Source: Strongyloides papillosus
Taxonomy: Eukaryota > Nematoda > Chromadorea > Rhabditida > Strongyloididae
NCBI GenBank assembly: GCA_005656395.1
Contig: SRSI01000079.1
Span: forward strand, 2,046,001-2,110,000
Length of the DNA: 64,000 bases
Direction of reading: 5' to 3'
In this document: piece after piece, positions 21,186-31,480 of the stretch
Layout: each line of letters starts with the position of its first letter
Position numbering within the stretch: position 1 is the first letter of the stretch
Translations under genes and position numbers: made by a program
The notes under the pieces: generated by a model
The model's database searches: none
The model's input: the letters and a program-made list of their open reading frames with translations, nothing else
What the model was told of the DNA's origin: nothing

Positions 21186-24056
21186 ATGAATATAATTGTG
21201 ATAATCATATTTTTTAACTTTATTCAATGTATTTTATGTGAAAACCATAAGTTAAAAATCAAACCTATTGATATGAGATACTACGGTAATGCTTAATTAT
21301 ATATAAATTAAATTTTTTACTTATAGATGAAGTAAATTGCGGAAGGAATGATTATTTAAATGATTTTGATTCCTCTTTCAAACTAAGTAGTGTTTCATAT
21401 GGATATAGATCAATGGTTGATTCAGAGATTCCTTGGATGGCAAGAATTGTAAATCATCTAAAAACTGTAATTTGTAATGGCATACTCGTAACGCAACTTC
21501 ATGTTTTAACAAACTTTGGATGTTTAAAGGATATAGAAAGTTTAATTAGTCAACAATCAGAATATAATCAGTTATATGATCGTTATCAAGTACGTATTGG
21601 TGAACATTCTAGCGAAGATGTTTGTGATACTAATTCTGATGGCATTCTTAACTGTTCCAGCAAAGTTCTATTAAGATATATTAACGTCTTGCATTTAAGG
21701 CATCCTGTTATGGCTAATGATCTTAAATATGGAGTTATTGAATTAAACAGGCCTGTTAAAACAATTCCACATGCTTGTATATATCAATACCAAATGGACT
21801 TCTTAGGTTTAGAAGAAAAGACGGAAGTAGAAAATGTAATTAGTTTAATGTGGGGAGTTGACCATGATAACAATTTTGATAACTTTGAGTTAAGAGCATA
21901 TTTTTATAAAGAAACATTCGATTACAAAAACAAAAGATTTGCAAATTCTTTTGGATGTAAAATTCGTGAAGATTACTTAATGGTTATTGAACAAATGCAA
22001 AGTTTATTGTGGAAAAGCGAATTAAAAGGTGCACCGTTGCTTAGAAAAATTAAAGATAATCAATTTGGCGTTTATGGAATTGGTGAAGATACATGTGTAA
22101 AAAACTTTAATAAAGAAATTAAACATGTTCAAGAACTGTTTTTTGTTACATTTGAAAGTGCTCAATATTTTTTATTTCACTCATTAAATGAGGTAAATCA
22201 TAGTGAAGAAAATCTAGGAAATAAATTTCTAAATTTTTCGAATTTTTATGGTAAGAAATATTTTTTAATTTAATAATATTTTTTTGATAGATGAGGATAC
22301 TTGTGGAAGAATTCGAAAAAAAGATGAATCACCATATAACTCAGATTTTTTTCAAAATGAAGTATCACATCCATGGATTTTTAGTATAGCTAAAGGTGAT
22401 CATGCTTGTATGGGTACATTAATAAGTAAAATGCACGTTATAACATCATATGAGTGCATTTATAATATATTAAAAGTTGAAACTAAAAGACTATTTGAAG
22501 ATCGTTTAAAAGGACTTCTAGTGATCAAATCAAAAAAATATTGTACCTTTTGGACAACAAAGAAAGAAATATACGTATTTGGTAAAAGTTCAACATATGA
22601 TTGTGATAATTTTGACATTCAATATAGAGAGGTATATCAAATATTTCCAACAACTTTTGCAGATGACCAAAAACAAAGTGCCATCCTTGTATTGAAAGAA
22701 CCATTTCATGATACCCCACATATTTGTTTAGATGATAAAGTTGATCCACTCAAATATAGTCGAATAGTAAAAAAATATCTAGTCTACTATGATACAACAT
22801 TATCAGATGATAGTAATGAAATTATATATTTAGCTGAGTATATTTTAACTCAATCATCAGAAATAAAATTGGGATTTCATGGTCATAATATTTCTGTAAT
22901 AGACGATAATTTTAAATATATTTGTGGGAAAAGTGCAGGATCTAATATTTTTTTTAAAACTAGTAATGGTAAACATTATCTTTATGAAACTCAAAAAGGT
23001 TTTGGTGCCTGTGACGATAAAACAAAATCGTTTAATTATAGTGTAGACAATGATTTTATTAAATTTGTATTCAAAAAGCTTCCTATGATAAAATATGATA
23101 CCAGTCCGTTTGTTTATAATTTGAAGAAATTGCAATATTATGGTAAGATATATAATGTCCAATAATTTTAATATACTTCAGATTATGAAAATTGCGGTAG
23201 ATCAAGTATTAATCTTGAAGTGATATATGAATTCTTAATATCTGGAGGGCATGATATCAATGATAACAAGGCTATTCCATGGGCTGTCCAAATAATAACT
23301 AAACAAAATTCATGTTCTGGAGTTTTAGTTTCCCATATACACGTCATCACAGCGGCTCATTGTATTTTAAACATGGATAATTTATCATTTTGGTATTATG
23401 ATAAAAACATTGCATATGATGCAAAGATTGTAATTGGTAATTTTTGTACAGAAAATATTAATGTTGATGGCAAATGCAATAATAAGGAACAATCACAGAA
23501 AAGAACAATTAATAGATTATTGTATAATTTTAAAAGTGGATTTCGAAGAAATAGAAATGATATTGTAGTAATTGAATTAAATGCTCCTGTTATTGATATA
23601 ACTCATATTTGTCTGCCATTTCTACATGATAACTATAAATTCGATAAAAGTAAAACATTAGTAACGTTTGGGTATGGAATAACAAAAAGAGGACGTGGGA
23701 TTAAACGACTAAAACTTCACAATAGATTAAAAAGATTTGTTTATTCAGATCCAGCTTCTGTAAGAAATTGTACACCACCAATTGTCCCAGTAAATTCAAC
23801 GGAATATCTTTGTGTTGATGCGAATATTCATTTGGGTCTTTGTCCCGGTGATAGTGGTGGTGGTTTAATACAAAGAACATCTGATGATAGATACATATTA
23901 ATTGGAATAAATTCAAGAACTCTTTCATGTGTTTTTAGTGAATCAGTTGATTCTAATTCTGAAAGAGCAAATTTATTTTTAAGAGTTGAGGAATATAAAG
24001 ATGAAATTTTAAATTTCATGCATGAAACTAAAACTTATTATTCTGAAAAAAATTGA
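21186..24056 (+). CDS. Secreted protein with three tandem S1 protease modules
   Basis: Four exons (21186-21285, 21327-22250, 22291-23142, 23182-24056) with 39-41-nt introns, all phase 1, give 916 aa. Exon 1 encodes a signal peptide (MNIIVIIIFFNFIQCILC). Each following exon encodes one S1 chymotrypsin-fold module opening D-x(2-3)-C-G-R. Module 3 (about residues 626-916) has TAAHC, NDIVVIEL and CPGDSGGG, a complete His-Asp-Ser triad; the position before the active Ser that sets specificity (189 in chymotrypsin numbering) is Gly, so trypsin-like preference is not expected. Module 1 reads TNFGC and ELKGAP at the His and Ser sites; module 2 reads TSYEC and KQSAIL and keeps only a degenerate CGKSAG. 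Modules 1 and 2 therefore look catalytically dead and may act in binding or regulation. Domain calls are from motifs; the single-gene model rests on matching splice sites and phases. Confidence 0.82.
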
Positions 24057-24509
24057 TTTGTTTTATTTTTAATAAAAAAATAGAAAAGTAAATTTATATT
24101 CAACATATTTTTTTGAAAATTAACTTAATTTTATGGTGCCGAAATGTAGACAAAAGATGTATTACTTTCTAACTATAAGAGGAATACCATTTTCTAAAAA
24201 ATTTATACAAGAATGCGATAAAAAAGATTTCAAACTTTATCTACATGTTTAAAAAAAGCACAAATAATTGAAGTATATTCTAAAGCACAATCTGATATAT
24301 TTAAAAACAACTGTAAATGTTATCAGTGAGTCTTCTGAATCAACACATAGAAATTATAAATTTCTTAAATATACATTGTTGACTCACAACTCTTTAGAAT
24401 TCAAAACTTTGACTAAAGAGTCAATGGGACAAAAAATTTGTACTTGAATCTTCTGAATCTACATTCTCCATGGATACAAACTAATGAAATATTAAGTATA
24501 GAAAATTAT
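24057..24509. other. Gap between the protease gene and the duplicated flank
   Basis: No intact gene. A stretch at 24160-24450 gives broken protein-like translation (TVNVISESSESTHRN region) and could be decayed coding sequence; no family is recognisable. Confidence 0.3.
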
Positions 24510-24677
24510 AAATTGAATGCTAAAAAAGATTAAGAAGCTATGCAAATAATAGTCTTTGCCTGGTTTAAAGAACATTAAAAAATAAACGGATAATTTAAAT
24601 ATTATATTAAAATAGTAAAATATTTAAAAAAAATAATGAATATAAATGAACTCCATTTTTAAAAAATACACTAAATA
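24510..24677 (+). repeat. Second copy of the protease 5' flank
   Basis: Matches 20990-21175 in order (TTGAATGC, AAGCTATGC, GGTTTAAAGAACATTAAAAAAT, GATAATTTAAATATTATATTAAAATAGTAAAATATTT, CTCCATTTTT). It stops exactly at A 24677, where the Helitron-like element begins. Its natural continuation (TTTTTGAAATGAATATAA) resumes at 26898. Confidence 0.7.
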
Positions 24678-26897
24678 TCTATAACAAAAAGAAATAAGGA
24701 AAAAAAATTTGTCTCTCACATAACTCTCTTCAAATTCAACCGATTTTTATGAATAAATAGCCAAAAGATGTGTTTTTTTCTAACTAGAGGGGCTGATTTA
24801 GTTTTAAAAATTTTTGGCTAAAATTTGGCCAAGTTATTCTTGAAAAACACCATTTTTTGACCCCTTTTTTAGTATGGTTTTGTTCAGAGGATAACTTTCT
24901 CCAAAGTTAATTAAATAATTCGATTAGTATGTCATTTAAAAGATACAATTCCAGAATAGTTCGGAAACATAATAATATTAAGATTGATTTATAAATGGCT
25001 GAGTTATGGTCCAAAGAGTGACAACCATTTTAAAAAAACATCTCAAAAGTTAAATACTCATAACTCAGTCATAACTTGATGAAAACAAATAAAGTAATAC
25101 GTTTTTTTTAGATCTATGTCTAACTTAAAAAATAAGGGTCTAACGAAGTTAATAGCTCAACTACGAAAGAAGTTATATTAATTTGAATGTCGATTTTTTT
25201 ACCTTTTTTCCACTTTTATTGTAAAAATCAATTTTGTTCCAGACATAACTCTTTTCAAACTTGATAATATTTTATGGCCAAATAGTCATTTGATGTGTTT
25301 TGTTCTAACTTAGTGCGGAAAATGGGTCTCAAAACTTATGGTCCATAAGTGGCCAAGTTATATTTCAAAAACATCACTTTTTTGGGTACATTTTTGCATA
25401 GTTTTGTTCCAGAAATAACTCTTTCTTAAATCAATGAAATTTTATGGCTTATTACTCATTTGAAAGGTACAATCCCAGAATAGTGCGAAAACATAGCAAC
25501 ATAAGGATTGATATAGAATTGGCTAAGTTATGGGTCAATAAATGATGACTATTTTTTTGGTGAAAATGAAAAATTTAAATAGTAAAAACTTAATGGAAAC
25601 TTGACAAAATAAAGTAAACATGATATTTTTAATACATCTAGGTATAACTTTAAAAATAAAACTATTGAAAAGTTTATAGCTTATCTATGAAACGATTTAT
25701 AACAATTTTAATTGTATTTTCCTTGCATTTTTCTGTCTTTTTTTGAAAAATCAATATAGTTCCAGACATAACCCTTTTCAAACTTGATCAAATTTTGAAG
25801 TTTAACATTTAATACATGTGTTTTGTTTTAACTTAGTGCGGAAAATGTGTCTTAAACTTTTGGCTCACAATTAACCAAGGTATGTTTAAAAAAACACCTC
25901 TTTTTAGACACATTTTTGTATAATTTTTTACCAGAAATAACTCTTCTTAAAGGTAATGAAATTTTATGGTTTATGACTCATTTGAAAGATATAACTCAAA
26001 AATAAGAAGAAAATTTAATATTAAAAATTTTAACAAAAAATGAATTAAGTAATGGACCAAAAGATGGTGACTATTTTTTTAGTAAAAAGTAAATTTTTCT
26101 AATATTGTAATTTTATGCAAAGCTGTTTAAAGACAATAAAACTAAATTTAACACATATATCAAAGTCTGACATAAAATATAAAAACTAAAACGATGTTTG
26201 TAGATTAAAAACAAAAGAAGTTAATTTAGGTGTCAATTTTTTTGCCATTCTTCGTTTATATATTTGTAAAATTAAAGTAAACAAGTACTTGATAGAAGAA
26301 TGTTATAAAAATATTTATACTAATTTTAAAAATATAATGGAGAGTCACTTAAATAGTTGCTTGAAATGATTCAAATATTCATTTTTACTCGCTTTTTCAA
26401 TAAAAATAAAATTCTTTTTATTAGGGAAATTTTTTATTTAACTAAGCAATTACAATAAATGTATACCTTATAACATTGTTCTCACACTCAAAAATTTTTT
26501 GTATTTTAGTGTATTATAACAATGTATAATTTTGTGTGCATAAAAAAATTACTAAAATTTATCTTTTATAATTATTATTCGTAACTGATTTATTTTTCCC
26601 ATTTTTGATAGTGACAAGTAGTTCATTGCCTTTTTAATTTTGAAAAAAAAATTTTTTTCATCTAATTTTTCCACATCTCTTTCATCACTTCTTACTTCAT
26701 TCCCTCTTTTTTTCTTTTTGTCTCCTTTTTTTCCTGTTTTTTTTTTGTTCTTTGTACTTTTTTCAGTTTTTTTTCTCAATTTAATTAAATCTTCCTCTAG
26801 ATTATCCTTGCTTATTTCCAGCTCCTTCATTAATTCTAAATTTTAAAGATATCTAACATCACTAGCTTTAAACCTGCCGAAGGCAGGTCACGTCTGG
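24678..26897 (+). mobile_element. Non-autonomous Helitron-like element, complete copy
   Basis: The element starts TCTATAACAAAAAG at 24678, ends CTGG at 26894-26897, and sits between host A (24677) and host T (26898). A perfect hairpin CCTGCC-GAA-GGCAGG lies at 26873-26887, six bases before CTGG. The body has about three degenerate ~525-bp tandem units (TCATTTGAAAGNTANAATNC at about 24925, 25450 and 25980). The first 20 bases match the 5' end of the copy at 4217-6710. The paralogous promoter at 21174-21188 gives the uninterrupted site. About 330 bp just before the hairpin (26540-26870) is not shared with the other copies. Confidence 0.88.
26552..26830 (-). CDS. Lysine-rich ORF inside Helitron-like element, possible captured fragment
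   Basis: A 92-codon frame starts MKELEISKDNLEEDLIKLRK, followed by a Lys/Gly-rich stretch and an acidic/basic segment (RSDERDVEKLDEKN). It is coiled-coil-like and low in complexity; no family is recognised. It occupies the element's unique 3' segment, absent from the copies at 4217 and 32.8 kb, so it may be a host fragment picked up by the element. Expression is unknown; it could also be a non-functional low-complexity frame. Confidence 0.3.
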   Translation of the reverse strand: MKELEISKDNLEEDLIKLRKKTEKSTKNKKKTGKKGDKKKKRGNEVRSDERDVEKLDEKNFFFKIKKAMNYLSLSKMGKINQLRIIIIKDKF

Positions 26898-26905
26898 TTT
26901 TTGAA

Positions 26906-28113
26906 ATGAATATAACTGTCGCAATAATATTTTTTTTATTTATCCAATGCTTTATATGTGAGGATGATAGGTTAAAGATCAAACCTATTGATATGAGATA
27001 TTATGGTAACGTTTGATTGGGCTACAAATACATTTCTATTTTTTAGATGAGGTAAATTGTGGAAGAAGTGATTTTTTAAACAATATTGACAAATCTATAA
27101 AAAAATATAGTGTTTCGTATGGATATGAATCATTGCTTCATTCAGGTATCCCCTGGATGGCAAGAATTGTAAATCATAATAAAACTATAATTTGTAATGG
27201 AATACTGGTGACACAACTTCATTTTTTAACAAATTTTGGATGCTTAAAGGGTATAGAAGAATTGATTAAACAACAAACAGAGTATAATATTTTATATGGT
27301 CACTATCAAGTACGTATTGGTGAACAATCTAGTAAAGATATTTGTGATTCCGATTCTGATGGTATTTTTAATTGTTCAAATAAAGTTATTATAAGGTATA
27401 TTAATGCTTTACATTTGCCACATCCTGTCTTGGATGATGATCTCAAGTATAGAGTTATTGAATTAAACAGGCCTGTGACATCAATCCCCCATGTTTGTAT
27501 ATATCAATACCAAATGAATTTCTTGAGCTTAGAAGAGCAAAAGAAGGTAGAAAATATAATTAGTTTAATGTGGGGAATTTATCATTATGACGATATCGAT
27601 ACATTAGAAGTAAAATCATATTTTTTTAAAAAAACATTTGATTATAAAAATAAAATATTTGCAGATTCTTTTGAATGTAAAACTCCTGAAGACTATCTAA
27701 TAGTTAAAGAAGATATTAAAAGGAAGCCTTGGGAAAACATATTTAAAGGTACTCCGCTGTTCAGAAGAGTTAAAGACAATCAATTTGGCGTTTATGGAAT
27801 TGGTGAAGATACATGTGAGAGAAACTTTAATAAAAAAAATTAAAAATTTTCAAAAACGATTTTTTGTAACATTAAAAAGCACTCAATACTTTTTATTTCA
27901 CTCATTGAATGAAGTTTTGTGGAAAGAGTACGGGATCCAGTATCTTTTTAGAAACACATAATAATAAAATAATGTACATTATCTTTATGAAATTCAAAAA
28001 GGTTTTGATGTTTGTAATGATAGAACAAAATCGTTTAATTATAGTACAGAATATGACTTCATGAAGTCTGTATTTAGAAAACTTCCAATGATTAAGTATG
28101 ATATCAATATCTG
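26906..28113 (+). pseudogene. Broken tandem duplicate of the three-module protease gene
   Basis: Exon 1 (26906-27005, signal peptide MNITVAIIFFLFIQCFIC) and the start of exon 2 (27047 on, after a 41-nt intron) match the gene at 21186, including the phase-1 junction and DEVNCGR. In exon 2 a run of eight A's at 27832-27839 replaces AAAGAAA of the intact copy. This adds one base and brings a stop at 27841-27843, after 276 codons from the first in-frame Met. About 70 bp later (near 27916) the end of module 1 is fused directly to the last part of module 2 (GGAAAGAGTACGGGATC corresponds to CGKSAGS at about 22925), so roughly 730 bp including an intron are missing. Homology fades at about 28110; module 3 is absent. 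A truncated module-1 product might still be made. Confidence 0.8.
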
Positions 28114-28390
28114 AAGCATAGAATATATTTAAGTACAAATGTCCTGATTATTATATTTATAATAAAATTGCTTCAGAATATTTCCTGCAAATTTCTTTCT
28201 AAAGTAATCAAACATTAGCATCAAGCTAACGTAAAACGATTGTCATCAAGCAAAGTAAAATAAAATGATTTAGAATTATCATGACTGTGAGTAATATAAA
28301 AAAAAGCTATTTTACCACTTTTATTTATTATTTTATGTAACTTCGCTTTACCATACTATTTTAATTTTTGTTTTTTTTAGGTATTTAAAA
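28114..28390. other. Short intergenic gap
   Basis: Contains a direct repeat of about 30 bp (CATCAAGCTAACGTAAAA at about 28221 and CATCAAGCAAAGTAAAA at about 28244). It ends in a pyrimidine tract and AG (28371-28380), a likely splice or trans-splice acceptor for the following gene. Confidence 0.4.
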
Positions 28391-31058
28391 ATGGATGAAA
28401 ATTTTATGGCATCTTTTAATCAATTACCTGAGGAAGAACGTAGGAAATTCTACCAAAGTTTAAAGGTAAAATACAGTCCTCTGAAAAATCAAGATTCTGG
28501 AAAAAATAAGGAAGCTAATTCTAGAAGAAAGATTCTACCTTCTAGAAGAAGGAGCATAAGTCCTAGAAGAAAGAGTATAATTCCTAAAAGAAGATTAACT
28601 ATCTCTAAAAAAAAGAATAAAGTACCATCAAAAGAAGTACTTCAGGACATTAGAAATTTGCAATCGAACAACAGCCTCTCTGAAAAAGAGAAAATTTCGA
28701 AAATGAATAAACTTCCGGCAAGGGTAAATAATGAGAATGCTCACTCTACTCTTTCAACTCAAGTATCAGAGTTAAGTACCGTTTTGGGATCAAATATACA
28801 AGAACAAAGTTTCGAAAAACTATTAGGTCTAGAACATGAAAATAACAATTTGACAAAAGAAGGAGAAACAGAAAATTACATTGTTTTAGAATGGGAAGAT
28901 TATTCAGATGTAGAAGATAGTGCATTATCAGACATAGAAAATGATGCATCATCAGACATAGAAGATGAGGAATTATTAAACATAGAAGGTGGAACATTAT
29001 TATCTGATACTGGAAATAATCAGGATAATGATGAATACCAAGAAAATAGCCTTATATCTCGAAGTACCAGCTCCCCGGAATCTTCTACGAATGCTTCGGA
29101 AGAGAAAGTTGTAGACAAAGAAATGTTCTTGAATTGTACAACAGAATTTTTCAAACGTTATGAAAAATTGATAGAAGTTAAGGACAGGTTTATAGTCGGC
29201 TTTAATACACAGAGAAGCACAAATGGTCTATGGCTTTTGAGTGATAATCAATCAAATTATCGTAATCCTGTAGGAAGATTATTTACGAAAAAGTAAGTTT
29301 TGTTTTAGAAGTATTCTTGATTTAATAATATTGCTTTAGGAGAGGAGCCGGATACCATGTTTACGGCAGAAATACAACATACTGGTGCAAAAACTGTAGA
29401 GGAAAGTATTCTAGTCAGCAATTCAGAGACAACCTAGTCGAACTTAAAGTGAAATTCAAAGATATTCAATCCATTTCCGGAGAGCATCACAAACTATGTC
29501 GTGAAGTAACATTTAAGGAATTGATGGGAGAAGAATTCTTTAAAAATGCAAGAAATTTAGCAAAGCATGATGCGATGACACCAAAAGTTGCATGGTTCAT
29601 GGGAGAAGGACAAATAGAAGCCTTCGCAGATTTCTTTGATTTCGGACTAGGGGTTTTAAAATCTACTTATGGAGACTATTCAAGAAGGGGTCACACACTA
29701 AGAACCGCTGCTTCAAGAAACGCCGTGAAACTTGAGAATGGAAAATTCCTTGAAAGTGTTAAAAAAGTTCGGGCAATGGGTGACAATAAACAACCATTGG
29801 ATTTCATTATTTGTGGCGAGCCCGGTGATGATCTCATTATTTTAGGAACGAAAAAGGGACTGGAAATTTACAACAGGTCCAAAATACGAATGTCGGATGG
29901 TACATTTTATGTAGCTCCAAAATCGTATGCCCAACTTTATGTAGTAATCGCGGTTCTAGAGGAGAACAAAAATAATGAAAAAAGGATTGAATTTCTGCCA
30001 GTAGCTTTTCGACTGATGAAAACAAAAACAGAAGAGATGTATGCTATGTTTTGGAACACTTTGATTGAGGAAATGAGAAAATATGGAATCACACATACTG
30101 AACCTAAAATGTTTATTACAGATAAAGAACATGCGATGGTAAATATAATTGATCAACTTTATCCGGGAAAACATGTACATTATTACTTTCACCAGTGTCA
30201 AAGTATTGTCAGGAACCTCCAGAGTACTAGACTTATTAAACTTTTAACACGCTTAAGAAAAGGAAGTGATAACGAAAATCATCTATTGAAATTTTACGAA
30301 AATTTTAGGAAGATCATTGCTTTGCCATTACTCCCTAAACAATTAATCACAGAGCAATACTTTCGAACAGAAAGAGATTTACTTTATCATTGCGAACAAT
30401 GGATGACTAGCACTGAACTTAAGCAGCTAAAAAAATGGACCAAGTACTTAAGAGACGCATGGTTCAATGTTTCTGAAAGTGAATTAAAAAAGATATGTAA
30501 ATTTAGGACAGAGATAAGGAATACCAATGGATCAGAAACAACTAACAGACAGATTAACAGCCACCCTTACTGCAGGAAAAAAAGAGGCTGCATTGGTGTA
30601 GTAATTTTATGCAAAAAAATTGAGGAAGATGCTAGACTTAAGGTATACAATTTGAAGAAAAAAAAAAGACACCAGAATTTGCCTTCAGACTACGAAATGC
30701 TAGAACTGTTAGAAAGGAAGAAAAGCTTAGACTACTTCAAAATAAATTTGAAGAATCAAATTTTACGGACGTCAATATATATCTCAACGATGTTGCGGAA
30801 CTATTTATGCCACTGAAATTTAAGCAATTATTTGAAGAAATAGCATCGCTAATGAGAATACAAGATACAACCCTAGATAAAGCTATTGAAAATTTGACTT
30901 TAGAAGAACAATTCATGATCGAAAATGCTTTTGAATACTCAACATATAGAATGCTAGATGAAATAGGAGTTGGACCTTCATTACCAATGAGAACATCTTC
31001 TGGAAGGGAAGTCAAAGCAAACTCTAAATTTTATGACAAGCAATATGTAAATTTCTAA
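28391..31058 (+). pseudogene. FLYWCH/MULE transposase-type gene with a frame break
   Basis: Exon 1 is 28391-29292; a 47-nt intron (29293-29339) leads to exon 2 from 29340. The N-terminal 250 residues have basic S/R-P repeats (SRRR, SPRRKS, PKRRL), likely nuclear signals, then acidic DIE repeats. A FLYWCH-like zinc module follows (RGAGYHVYGRN, YWCKNC, then EHHKLC). A MULE transposase-type DDE domain then has D in MSDGTF, D in ITDKEH and the FHQCQ motif. The frame runs to a stop at 30814-30816, but after the A10 tract at about 30658-30667 the protein-like frame is the other one (TPEFAFRLRNARTVRKE ... NIYLNDVAELF), continuing to 31058. One base fewer than needed separates them: a disabling indel, sequencing error, or slippage site. 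No terminal inverted repeats were found. It could be a transposon or a domesticated gene. Confidence 0.7.
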
Positions 31059-31348
31059 TCTTTAGGAAAAAAACTGTTCAGGAGCTCTCATAAATCATTT
31101 TTAATTCCGCAATTTTTTTAATAATTAATAATTTCCTCTAGTAAAATCTCTTTGTAGTTATTTCCTTTTTTAAAAACGAATAAATTGTTTTTTATAAGAG
31201 TTTTTTTTTGTATTATTTTTACTATTAATAGACTCAAAAAGTTTTAGTAACATATTTAGTATGTACCATAAAATATTTTTGTAACAAAATTTGTAAACAT
31301 TTTTTTAGTATGTTATTTCCTCCATATACATATACCACCATATACTTT

Positions 31349-31389
31349 TATACACACTCGCCTTTTAAAGAAAGAGGCGAGTGTGTATA
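31349..31389. repeat. Perfect 15-bp inverted repeat
   Basis: Arms TATACACACTCGCCT (31349-31363) and its exact complement (31375-31389) are separated by 11 nt. It is GC-richer than its surroundings and lies between the MULE-type gene and the MATH/BTB gene. It could be a transcription-terminating or structural hairpin, or a miniature transposon scar. Confidence 0.75.
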
Positions 31390-31480
31390 GACCCTTTGGA
31401 GGAGAAATTGACATGAATTGTGGAAATAGTATACCTTATGGTATGTCATCTGTCACAACATTGAACTTAACACTGATTTT

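Noticed and set aside
22857..23162. Minus-strand frames opposite protease exons 3 and 4
   Set aside because: Antisense shadows; the plus-strand exons have signature motifs and consistent splice phases.
26640..26846. Plus-strand Phe/Ser-rich frame in the Helitron-like element
   Set aside because: It is the complement of the lysine-rich minus frame; FFFLF runs reflect poly-T, not a membrane protein.
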